DNA from: Filimonas sp.
GTDB taxonomy: Bacteria > Bacteroidota > Bacteroidia > Chitinophagales > Chitinophagaceae
Direction: 5' to 3'
Assembly (NCBI GenBank): GCA_017306865.1
Contig: JAFKHH010000016.1
Span: 62,001 to 126,000, forward strand
DNA length: 64,000 nucleotides
Within the stretch, counting starts at the first letter, position 1; each line of letters starts with the position of its first letter. Below the pieces are notes generated by a model that saw only the letters and a program-made list of their open reading frames with translations, was not told where the DNA came from and did not search any database. Below are positions 8,100-15,255 of the stretch, in pieces. Both the position numbers and the translations under genes were made by a program.

Positions 8100-9437
8100 A
8101 TGAGAAAAATTTGCTTCGCCTTATCCTGTTTATTTATTACAGGAATAGCGGCTGCCCAGTCATCCACCACCTACACACCGGCGGCATCCAATTTACAAGC
8201 GAGGGAATGGTTTAAAGATGCACGGTTTGGCCTTTTTATACATTGGGGGCCATTTAGCATTCCCGGCTCTGGCGAGTGGGTAATGAACCAGCGTAAGATC
8301 ACGGTAAAGAACTATGAGCGCCTGATGCACTTCTTTAACCCGATCGACTTCAACGCAAAGGAATGGGTAGCGCTGGCTAAAAGAAGTGGTATGAAATATA
8401 TTACGCTTATTACAAGACACCACGATGGGTTCAGCATGTGGGACACGAAGTATTCTGACTTCAACATTATGAACTCTCCATACAAAAAGGATATTGTAAA
8501 GGAGATGGCGGATGAATGTCATAAACAAGGCGTTCAATTATTTCTTTATTATTCGTTGCTGGACTGGAGAAGAGAAGATTATCCGCATGAGACGGGCAGA
8601 ACAGGGCAATACTCCGGTCGTACAGGCAAGGGAGATTATGCCAGCTATCTGCAGTTTATGAAAAATCAATTGACTGAGTTACTTACAAAGTATGGCAAAA
8701 TCGCAGGTATATGGTTTGATGGACATTGGGACCAGACGGCACCGGAAGGTGAGGCTGACAGAAGCTCAAGAATAGACTGGCATTATGATGAAATTTATAG
8801 TCTCATTCATCGCTTACAACCACAATGTCTCATAGGTAACAATCACCACCTCACTCCTTTTTCGGGAGAAGATTTCCAGATGTTTGAAAGAGACTTGCCA
8901 GGTGAGAATAAATCAGGTTTAAGTTTTCAGAAACCGTCTGACGCCTTGCCATTGGAAACATGCGAGACGATCAACGGATCCTGGGGATTTAATATTACAG
9001 ACACAAGCTATAAAACACATAGGCAATTGATCGATCTATTGGTAAAGGCAGCAGGTAATAATGCGAATTTATTATTGAATATCGGGCCAATGCCAAATGG
9101 TGAAATTCAACCGGAGTTTGTAGAGCGTATGGAATATATGGGCAAATGGTTGCGCACGTATGGCACTAGTATTTACAATACAAAAGGGGGGTATCTAAAA
9201 CCACAGGACTGGGGTTGTGTTACACAGACTAGCAATAAAATATATGTGCATGTACTGAATGCTGCTACCACAAATATTTCATTACCGGATTTTCCTTACG
9301 CAAAAGTTGTGAAAGCATATTTTCTAAAAGATAAAACGCCCGTTACTATAGCTTTGCAAAATAAAACCGCTGTTATTTCTTCGCTGCGTTGCAACAAACA
9401 GGAAGAGGATAATGTAATAGTAATAGAGGTTGAATAA
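8100..9437 (+). CDS. Secreted alpha-L-fucosidase (GH29)
   Basis: Glycoside hydrolase of family 29, removing alpha-L-fucose from glycans. A signal peptide (about 1-19, ending AAAQ) sends it out of the cytoplasm. The TIM barrel starts with REWFKDARFGLFIHWGPFS and includes TRHHDGFSMWDT. The probable catalytic nucleophile is the Asp in GIWFDGHWD near residue 209. The short C-terminal beta domain completes 445 residues. The next gene, a NodB deacetylase, starts 12 bp later and is probably co-transcribed. Confidence 0.92.
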   Translation: MRKICFALSCLFITGIAAAQSSTTYTPAASNLQAREWFKDARFGLFIHWGPFSIPGSGEWVMNQRKITVKNYERLMHFFNPIDFNAKEWVALAKRSGMKYITLITRHHDGFSMWDTKYSDFNIMNSPYKKDIVKEMADECHKQGVQLFLYYSLLDWRREDYPHETGRTGQYSGRTGKGDYASYLQFMKNQLTELLTKYGKIAGIWFDGHWDQTAPEGEADRSSRIDWHYDEIYSLIHRLQPQCLIGNNHHLTPFSGEDFQMFERDLPGENKSGLSFQKPSDALPLETCETINGSWGFNITDTSYKTHRQLIDLLVKAAGNNANLLLNIGPMPNGEIQPEFVERMEYMGKWLRTYGTSIYNTKGGYLKPQDWGCVTQTSNKIYVHVLNAATTNISLPDFPYAKVVKAYFLKDKTPVTIALQNKTAVISSLRCNKQEEDNVIVIEVE

Positions 9438-9449
9438 AATAAGTAGCGA

Positions 9450-10088
9450 ATGTACCTGATTACAACACCGTGGTGGCTTCGGGCTTTTTATCCGTCATTC
9501 AGATGGAGTTATGAAACAAATAATAAAGAACTTTATCTCACATTTGATGATGGGCCTCACCCTGAAGCCACTCCGTTCTTATTGGATGAATTAAAAAAAT
9601 ATAATGCAAAGGCAACTTTTTTCTGCATTGGTAAAAATGTTGTAGCGCACCCGGATATTTATCAGCGAATCATTGAAGATGGGCACAGAACGGGCAACCA
9701 TACTTTTAATCATTTAAATGGATGGAAGACGGATAATAAAACCTATATCGACAACGTTTTTGAAGCAGCGAAGTTTATTGATTCTGATCTCTTCCGGCCT
9801 CCGTATGGCCGCATCAGTAAATTCCAGGCTAAGCTGTTGCAAAAGCAAAGGCAGATCACTTTCCCAGCCTCACCTTTAAAAATCATTATGTGGAGTGTTT
9901 TAAGCGGGGACTTTGATACGAAGCTATCCCCTGAAAAATGCCTGAATAATGTGATCCTGAATGCTAAGCCAGGTGCTGTAATTGTGTTTCATGATAGTGC
10001 TAAGGCGTGGGAAAGATTACAATATGCTATGCCGAGAGTGCTGGAATATTTTAGTGAGAGAGGTTATGCGTTTAAAGCGATTAATTAG
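9450..10088 (+). CDS. NodB-type polysaccharide deacetylase
   Basis: Carbohydrate esterase 4 fold, 212 residues. The metal and catalytic motif TFDDGP, the HTFNH metal-binding motif, RPPYGR, and the C-terminal VIVFHDS motif are all present, so it should be an active metal-dependent N- or O-deacetylase. No signal peptide is obvious; the N-terminus (YLITTPWWLRAFYPSFRWS) is only mildly hydrophobic. It lies 12 bp after the fucosidase gene. Confidence 0.9.
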   Translation: MYLITTPWWLRAFYPSFRWSYETNNKELYLTFDDGPHPEATPFLLDELKKYNAKATFFCIGKNVVAHPDIYQRIIEDGHRTGNHTFNHLNGWKTDNKTYIDNVFEAAKFIDSDLFRPPYGRISKFQAKLLQKQRQITFPASPLKIIMWSVLSGDFDTKLSPEKCLNNVILNAKPGAVIVFHDSAKAWERLQYAMPRVLEYFSERGYAFKAIN

Positions 10089-10170
10089 TTTCAGCAGTTT
10101 ACCAGTTTCATCGTTTCATTTAGAAACCATAGTTAGTTTCAAAGGTTTAAACCGTTTACAAGTTTCATTT
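10088..10170. repeat. Intergenic GTTTCA octad element
   Basis: Starts at the last base of the deacetylase stop codon. Words of eight or nine bases beginning GTTT follow one another (GTTTCAGCA, GTTTACCA, GTTTCATC, GTTTCATT, then GTTTCAAAG, GTTTAAACC, GTTTACAA, GTTTCATT). Unlike its relatives it has no clear complementary arm. Confidence 0.6.
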
Positions 10171-10246
10171 TAAAGCGTGGGTAGGTAGGCTCGTTTCATA
10201 ATGGAATTTTTCAGGCTTTTGCTCCTAAGAAACTATAAAATAAAAA

Positions 10247-10312
10247 GGCCGAGGTAAAAACCTCAGCCCGTTTTTAATCCGTACCCTATGAAAACTGAAT
10301 CAAATATAGGGT
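10247..10312 (+). ncRNA. Candidate structured RNA or attenuator upstream of tatD
   Basis: Two adjacent stems fill the middle of the 348-bp gap 10089-10436. The first is GGC-GAGGT pairing with ACCTC-GCC (10247-10268), with one mismatch, followed by CGTTTTTA, like a terminator. The second is a perfect 7-bp stem, ACCCTAT (10283-10289) with ATAGGGT (10306-10312), around a 16-base loop. Whether this is a small RNA, the end of the upstream transcript or a leader element cannot be settled by eye. Confidence 0.3.
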
Positions 10313-10436
10313 GTTGGAAATTGACATCAAAATTTCATGTTAAAAATATATGGGTGTATCTACACTTAAGGATGATTTAGCAGGCTTATGCTGCATTGCT
10401 GATTGAATTTGCGGGAAATAAAAGAATTTTGCGGTT

Positions 10437-11204
10437 ATGGAATTAATAGATACACATTGCCATCTGTACGGCAAGGATTTTAAAAATGATATAGCAGAAG
10501 TAATAGAGCGGGCACAAGCTGCCGGTGTGACTAAATTTTACTTGCCAGGCATTGATAGTGAGGTGATAGATAGTATGTTGGCATTGGAAGCACAGTACCC
10601 TGGAGTTTGTATTGCTATGATGGGGCTTCACCCTTGTTCTGTAAAAGAAGATTATAAAGAGGAATTAGCATTGGTTAAACATTGGTTGGATCAAAGACCT
10701 TTTGTTGCTGTAGGAGAGATTGGTTTGGATTTTTATTGGGATAAGACGTTTGCAGCACAGCAATATGAGGCTTTTGAGATGCAAATGGAATGGGCGTTGG
10801 AAAAACAAATTCCGATCGTGATCCATACCCGTAATGCCATGCAGGAGACAATAAATACTGTAAAGCCTTTTGCGAAAAGGGGCCTTCGTGGTATTTTTCA
10901 TTGCTTCAGCGGCAGCTATGAGTCTGCTACACAGATCGTTAACATGGGTTTTCTCTTAGGAATAGGTGGTGTGCTTACGTATAAAAACGGGGGATTACCT
11001 GATGCTTTAGAAAAAATAGGGCTGGAACATATGGTACTGGAAACAGATGCACCGTACCTCACGCCTGTGCCATTCAGAGGTAAAAGGAATGAAAGCAGCT
11101 ACCTTACCTATGTTATAGAAAAGCTGGCAGCCGTAAAAAATGTGCCAGTAGAGGAGGCTGCAAGGATAACAACAGAAAATGCACTGAAATTTTTCGGAAA
11201 GTAA
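10437..11204 (+). CDS. tatD: TatD-family metal-dependent DNase
   Basis: Amidohydrolase-fold nuclease of 255 residues. It carries the metal ligands in LIDTHCHL, the VAVGEIGLDFYWD segment, PIVIHTRNA, GIFHCFSGS and LETDAPYLTP. All family motifs are intact. Family members act as 3' exonucleases in DNA repair and DNA degradation. Single gene between the candidate RNA element and the tRNA. Confidence 0.93.
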   Translation: MELIDTHCHLYGKDFKNDIAEVIERAQAAGVTKFYLPGIDSEVIDSMLALEAQYPGVCIAMMGLHPCSVKEDYKEELALVKHWLDQRPFVAVGEIGLDFYWDKTFAAQQYEAFEMQMEWALEKQIPIVIHTRNAMQETINTVKPFAKRGLRGIFHCFSGSYESATQIVNMGFLLGIGGVLTYKNGGLPDALEKIGLEHMVLETDAPYLTPVPFRGKRNESSYLTYVIEKLAAVKNVPVEEAARITTENALKFFGK

Positions 11205-11216
11205 GATTGATAACCG

Positions 11217-11224
11217 TATTTTTG
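11217..11224 (+). promoter_or_regulatory. -7 box for the tRNA-Ser transcript, TATTTTTG
   Basis: Matches TAnnTTTG, 86 bp upstream of the tRNA. The repeat at 11240-11303 lies between this box and the tRNA. Confidence 0.4.
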
Positions 11225-11239
11225 CGCCCCGTTGATATT

Positions 11240-11303
11240 GTTTCAATGGTTTAGGGTTTCCAATGTTTCATTTGAAACTTCCAGACTTTTGAAACGTTTA
11301 AAC
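11240..11303. repeat. Intergenic GTTTCA element in the tRNA leader
   Basis: GTTTCAATG, GTTTCCAAT and GTTTCATT words are followed by complementary GAAAC words (TTTGAAACTT, TTTGAAACG). An imperfect inverted repeat that would be part of the tRNA precursor if transcription starts at the 11217 box. Confidence 0.5.
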
Positions 11304-11309
11304 TACAAT

Positions 11310-11396
11310 GGAGACGTGTCCGAGTGGTTGAAGGAGCACGCCTGGAAAGTGTGTATACGGGAAACTGTATCGCGAGTTCGAATCTCGCCGTCTCCG
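11310..11396 (+). tRNA. tRNA-Ser (anticodon GGA)
   Basis: Acceptor stem 11310-11316 pairs with 11389-11395, discriminator G at 11396. The anticodon stem CACGC/GTGTG encloses CTGGAAA, with anticodon GGA at 11344-11346, reading UCC/UCU. The long variable arm of class II tRNAs and the TTCGAAT T-loop are present. The 3' CCA is not encoded. Confidence 0.97.
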
Positions 11397-11409
11397 CATT
11401 GTAATGCAA

Positions 11410-11448
11410 ATGACCTGCTAAAGCGTTAGTTTTTAGCAGGTCATTTTT
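11410..11448 (+). terminator. Terminator after tRNA-Ser
   Basis: A 13-bp stem (11410-11422 with 11432-11444), loop of 9 bases, then TTTT. Confidence 0.85.
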
Positions 11449-11746
11449 CATTTAACCTAAATCTTCTTCGATAGCTATTGTACAATTTCAAGTTATTGTA
11501 AATAAGATTATTAATTGAAACAAGAGGTTCGATTCTGCAGACAATACAATCTTATTTATATTATGCAAGGAGCTTTTAGTTTTTAGTGAATATCTACTGT
11601 TGCTTCGTCGCTTAGAAAGCGTTGTTTTGTTGTTCAATCCTAGGTAAGGATAATTCTTTAATGATACCGTATCAGTAATTCACGATACTATTTGACAAGT
11701 GCCGGATTGAAGTCGAATGTGATCAGTTTTAGCGAGGACATTCTTT
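11449..11746. other. Gene-free stretch between tRNA terminator and regulator gene
   Basis: No open frame I would support. The only structure seen is a perfect 10-bp inverted repeat (11500-11509 with 11548-11557, AAATAAGATT) around 38 bases. The loop contains GGTTCGATTC, which looks like a tRNA T-loop but has no pairing stem. Confidence 0.4.
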
Positions 11747-12637
11747 TTAAGAGCTAACTTCAAGTTTATATCCTTTGCCGCGTATAACAACGATGTTGAT
11801 ATTGGGATCCAACTCCAGTTTTTTTCTAAGTTTTGAAATGAACATATCCAGGCTGCGCCCCACAATAACACCTTCATCTTCCCATATCTCTTTTTGTAGC
11901 CGGCTTCTTTCTATAGCCTGGTTAGGAGCAGATGCAAAAATATGCAATACACGGGTTTCAGTTCCAGTCAGGTTTATCGTGTTTCCATTTATTACAAGCT
12001 TACGGTTCTTTGCATCAAACAATATGGAGCCCAAAGTAACTGTATCAGTATTTTGATCATCAACTAAGGTTCTTCTTGGCTTAACATATCTCAAAAAAAT
12101 GAGCCCAACAAATGCTAAAAACGACAGGCTGCCCAGAACATATCCATTCTTTGCTGTATTTATTCCTACCGGTTTAAATTTAATGTTGACTATGTAACAT
12201 CCTTTTGGTTGCACTCTTCCCCTACAAGCTACAATATCATCTTTTTTATTGTTGGATATAGCGTACCCATAAGCTACACTGGAGTTGTCACAGTTCAGAA
12301 CATTCACTACATAATCACGTGCGAGCGGGTCTTCGGCCAACAAACGCCGGGTAGTGTTCACCAGTGAGTCCGGTTGAAAAGTAAGCTGATTCTCAAAGCT
12401 GATCTGGTATTCATTTTCGGTGATCTTTTTTACCGGGAGCACCCTTGATTTATTGTCGCCCGACTGTGTGAGTAGTTCATCTCCTATCTTCCGAAGTAAA
12501 ACTTCTCTCCTGGCGATATCAAAGTCTTCACTGCCAGTCGTACTGAATGCCACATATATTACAGAGATAAGCAGGAGTAGTATCAATCCCCACAAATACT
12601 TGCGTCTCCCGAAAAGTAAATTTCGGATGTTAAGCAT
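11747..12637 (-). CDS. Membrane-anchored winged-helix transcriptional regulator (ToxR/CadC-like layout)
   Basis: A 296-residue protein with a membrane segment at about 13-31, an extracytoplasmic domain of about 125 residues, and a second membrane segment at about 161-180. A C-terminal OmpR-type winged helix follows (about 200-296, TGTETRVLHIFASAPNQAIERSRLQKEIW, then RSLDMFISKLRKKL, then VIRGKGYKLEV). There is no receiver domain, so the periplasmic domain probably senses the signal directly. Three ATTTACAA direct repeats begin 4 bp upstream of its start codon, in the shared region with the divergent secreted-protein gene. Confidence 0.85.
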   Translation of the reverse strand: MLNIRNLLFGRRKYLWGLILLLLISVIYVAFSTTGSEDFDIARREVLLRKIGDELLTQSGDNKSRVLPVKKITENEYQISFENQLTFQPDSLVNTTRRLLAEDPLARDYVVNVLNCDNSSVAYGYAISNNKKDDIVACRGRVQPKGCYIVNIKFKPVGINTAKNGYVLGSLSFLAFVGLIFLRYVKPRRTLVDDQNTDTVTLGSILFDAKNRKLVINGNTINLTGTETRVLHIFASAPNQAIERSRLQKEIWEDEGVIVGRSLDMFISKLRKKLELDPNINIVVIRGKGYKLEVSS

Positions 12638-12640
12638 ACC

Positions 12641-12680
12641 ATTTACAATTTATTTACAAAGGTTACATTTTTATTTACAA
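12641..12680. promoter_or_regulatory. Three ATTTACAA direct repeats, candidate operator
   Basis: Identical 8-mers at 12641, 12652 and 12673. The intervals of 11 and 21 bp place all three on the same face of the helix, the usual arrangement for OmpR-type winged-helix dimers. They lie in the divergent promoter region of the membrane regulator and the gene at 12816. Confidence 0.55.
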
Positions 12681-12710
12681 TCCAAATTCCCGCGTTGAAA
12701 AGCGCCGGGA

Positions 12711-12718
12711 TAATTTTG
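12711..12718 (+). promoter_or_regulatory. -7 box TAATTTTG for the gene at 12816
   Basis: Match to TAnnTTTG, 31 bp downstream of the last ATTTACAA repeat, so a regulator bound there would sit just upstream of the -33 region. Confidence 0.45.
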
Positions 12719-12815
12719 CTGCATCAACTTTAATAGAAGGTGAAAAATAAAAAAATCCTCAACCGGTTCTGATTTATCAACAGATCGATTTATGTCAATT
12801 AAACCTACAAAAAAT

Positions 12816-13355
12816 ATGAAAAAAGTTATTTATGCGCTGATCTTACCGTTGATTGTGGTAAGCGGGTTAGTATTTGCTAATTTCAAAATTAAAAATGAAA
12901 CTGCTGAAAGGTCAGCCCCAAAACCTCTCTCTGCTGCTGAAACAGAAGCTGAACGGAAAAGATGGGAGGCTACCCCTGAAGGTGTAAAGTTCAAGGAATG
13001 GGAAGTATCTCCCAAAGGCCAAAAAGTGCTTGACGATATTGCTAAAATAAGTAAGTACACAAGTGCTTTTACCAATATGGAGGCAGTTGTAACCTCTCTT
13101 TCTCTTCCACCAGGCTCACGGTTGGGTTTCGGTGTGATGGCGAGGATTGATAGTGTCGATTACATTGTAACATTTGAACCGGAAAAGTCTCAACTTGAAC
13201 AATTGCAGAGCCTGAAGGTTAACGACAAAATAATTATAAGAAGCCATTATGTATCGTACGCGCCCAAGTATTCATACCCTATAGTATCGGTCGAATACGT
13301 AGAACGAGATAGTAAAGTGATTTTTAAACGTGCCCCTCGCAAAGGCGGTTGCTGA
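12816..13355 (+). CDS. Secreted protein of unknown function
   Basis: About 179 residues. I take the ATG at 12816 because it gives a classic signal peptide (MKKVIYALILPLIVVSGLVFA); the frame is also open to an ATG at 12792. The mature part has a charged helical stretch (RWEATPEGVKFKEWEVSPKGQKVLDD) and a beta-rich end with a basic tail, RAPRKGGC. The last residue is cysteine. I recognise no family. Divergent from the membrane-bound regulator with operator-like repeats between them, so it is a likely target. Confidence 0.7.
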   Translation: MKKVIYALILPLIVVSGLVFANFKIKNETAERSAPKPLSAAETEAERKRWEATPEGVKFKEWEVSPKGQKVLDDIAKISKYTSAFTNMEAVVTSLSLPPGSRLGFGVMARIDSVDYIVTFEPEKSQLEQLQSLKVNDKIIIRSHYVSYAPKYSYPIVSVEYVERDSKVIFKRAPRKGGC

Positions 13356-13535
13356 GCAAATAAATTATGAAATAGGCGCACGTCTTAATAAAAAATTGAG
13401 GGGCTCCATTATTAAGTAACAGCTCCACTTTGGAGGCTTTGATCCGTGTTGCATTAACAGGGACACAATTATTTAATTCCGTCCAAAAATATCAAAAGGG
13501 TACTAGGTGTTCGACCGCAATCCCCTTCAGCCCAC

Positions 13536-13565
13536 AAAAAAGGGAAGCAATTGCTTCCCTTTTTT
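13536..13565. terminator. Bidirectional terminator
   Basis: Perfect 30-bp palindrome (15 + 15) centred on CAATTG with A6 and T6 ends, between the 12816 gene and the convergent 13584 gene. Confidence 0.9.
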
Positions 13566-13583
13566 ATTTGCCGTACACGGTAC

Positions 13584-14615
13584 TTAAATTTTCTGTTTTA
13601 GTGGAAGTATATACTTGTTATATATATACACCGTCATTGGCTTTAATCTTGAATGTGTAATTGGATGGAATCCATCAGAGGTAAAAAACACAATATCTTT
13701 CCCCCTATTCACTTTAGTGTAGCATATAACCCCCTTCGATTCTAAAGTAATAGTATCTGGACGGGTTATTTTTTTAAACGTAATTATTTTGACAGAATCA
13801 AAAGCAACTAGTATTGTATCACTTCCGTACTTCTTAGTACAATCTATTTCTTTATATTCTTCACTTGCCCAATACATACATCTTTGCGGTAATAGTGTCG
13901 GGGGTGAGCCAATCTGAGTAGCGATTTTTTGCCCATCCGGTTTTCTCAAGGCATAGCCCAACACACAAGCTATAATTAAGAACGCAATTGAAATAATCAC
14001 ATATCGTTGCTTTTTATACCCTTTTTTAGACATCCCATTAGGTGCATCCCCGTCAATACTCTCATTACTACTCACCTGCTTAAAAATGCTCCTTTTCTCT
14101 TCCTCACTTTCTTCTTTCCTATCATCAATTTTCTCCGGTTCAGTTTTTTCTATATTAAAAAATTCGGTCACTTTTTCCAATTCACTAAGCAAGCTGTTTT
14201 CTTTCACTTTCCCATCCACGACTTCTTTGACCTCTACCACTCCTTCTTCATTATAATCTCTTCCAACCTCATATGGCCTAGGCTTGAAATTGATCAACCA
14301 AGCTAAAAGGTCTATAGTACCTATATCTGGCTTATTGATTTTCCCATTAAGAAAATGCAGCAGAGGCCTAAACCTTGCTATTTCGCATTTCTTTATTTTT
14401 TTCAAACAATCATCCTTGTCTTTAATATGACTATACTTCAAAAAGTATTCAAGGATTTTCACATCCTTTTCATCATAACGAGAATTACACACTCTTAAAC
14501 ATTCGTCTTTAAGTTTCGCAGGAGTTGGTTGGGTTAAGTTTAACGATAGCACATTAATCTCTCGCTTTTGCAAGTAGTCGTTAAATACTAACTCTTTGTA
14601 AAGATTACTAGACAT
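13584..14615 (-). CDS. Unknown single-pass membrane protein, AT-rich
   Basis: A 343-residue protein. The N-terminal 110 residues are helical and charged (DVKILEYFLKYSHIKDKDDCLKK, then FRPLLHFLNGK). An acidic low-complexity linker reaches to about 205, then one membrane segment (about 208-226, YVIISIAFLIIACVLGYAL) and an outer C-terminal beta-rich domain of about 110 residues. No family recognised. A hand count of line 14101-14160 gives 18 G+C in 60 (30%), well below the core genes, which suggests recent acquisition. Confidence 0.65.
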   Translation of the reverse strand: MSSNLYKELVFNDYLQKREINVLSLNLTQPTPAKLKDECLRVCNSRYDEKDVKILEYFLKYSHIKDKDDCLKKIKKCEIARFRPLLHFLNGKINKPDIGTIDLLAWLINFKPRPYEVGRDYNEEGVVEVKEVVDGKVKENSLLSELEKVTEFFNIEKTEPEKIDDRKEESEEEKRSIFKQVSSNESIDGDAPNGMSKKGYKKQRYVIISIAFLIIACVLGYALRKPDGQKIATQIGSPPTLLPQRCMYWASEEYKEIDCTKKYGSDTILVAFDSVKIITFKKITRPDTITLESKGVICYTKVNRGKDIVFFTSDGFHPITHSRLKPMTVYIYNKYILPLKQKI

Positions 14616-14649
14616 TTTTGCTCATCTCTGGTTTACTGGACGAAATGGA

Positions 14650-14681
14650 ATTCCAGTTATTCCATTTGGAATGACTGGAAT
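14650..14681. promoter_or_regulatory. Palindromic operator candidate
   Basis: Arms 14650-14664 and 14667-14681 pair at 14 of 15 positions (ATTCCAG and CTGGAAT ends) around TT. It lies 35 bp upstream of the start of the AT-rich gene on one strand and 29 bp upstream of a -7 box on the other. Confidence 0.5.
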
Positions 14682-14709
14682 ATATTATGAATCAGGCACT
14701 TATCCATTC

Positions 14710-14717
14710 TACTTTTG
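14710..14717 (+). promoter_or_regulatory. -7 box TACTTTTG
   Basis: Match to TAnnTTTG on the plus strand inside the 335-bp gap 14616-14950. If used, it gives a leader of about 230 bases before the small lipoprotein gene at 14951. That leader (14720-14950) contains no open frame I would support. Confidence 0.4.
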
Positions 14718-14950
14718 ACTCGAAATCAAACACACCTCACTAGCTACGAGGAACACTGTACAGGTTGATTTCTTACAAGAGCGACGAAAGCGGCAGCTAA
14801 TAACCGACTTGGGAAGCGTTTACAAGCTTCCGCTATCAATGCTCTTTCCTTCCCAAACAATCTGGCAAGAAGCGCTTCTTACTAGACTCTCGACATCGTG
14901 CCGGCGTGTTCGCCTGCGCACATTTTTCCAAACATAAAAATCTTACTAAA

Positions 14951-15133
14951 ATGTTCCATTTAATATTGGCAATGTTCTGGGCATTCGCATGTCCTAACCA
15001 TAATAGCAATAATGCAAACAACCACAACAACCCGCAGGTAACTGCTGCAGACGAAAATGGTGGTAACAATGGAGGTGATGATACAACCGGTGAAACTGGT
15101 CACATCCCTACCAAACCACCAACCAATCCGTAA
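14951..15133 (+). CDS. Small Asn-rich putative lipoprotein
   Basis: About 60 residues. From the ATG at 14951 it has a short hydrophobic signal ending in the lipobox-like AFAC (MFHLILAMFWAFACPNHNS). An Asn/Gly/Asp/Thr-rich tail without secondary structure follows, ending in PTKPPTNP. An upstream ATG at 14906 adds 15 residues with no benefit. No family recognised. A terminator follows, so it may be its own transcript. Confidence 0.45.
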   Translation: MFHLILAMFWAFACPNHNSNNANNHNNPQVTAADENGGNNGGDDTTGETGHIPTKPPTNP

Positions 15134-15158
15134 ATTGTTGTCTGGTATTATTTATCAC

Positions 15159-15185
15159 ATAAGGCAAGATTTTTTCTTGCCTTAT
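15159..15185 (+). terminator. Intrinsic terminator
   Basis: An 11-bp stem (15159-15169 with 15175-15185), loop TTTTT, then a T-rich run. It separates the small lipoprotein gene from the kinase gene. Confidence 0.85.
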
Positions 15186-15255
15186 TGTTTTTACGAACAT
15201 CTTGTTGTTACTTAGAAATAGATGTTTTTCTATTTTTAAGTCAAATTGCCAATTC

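Noticed and set aside
11310-11396. tRNA-Ser as integration site for the accessory region downstream
   Set aside because: No integrase gene and no repeat of the tRNA 3' end seen further downstream; the clearest foreign-looking genes start 2 kb away.
11520-11545. T-loop-like GGTTCGATTC as a tRNA fragment
   Set aside because: The flanking bases do not pair as a T stem and no other tRNA arm is present.
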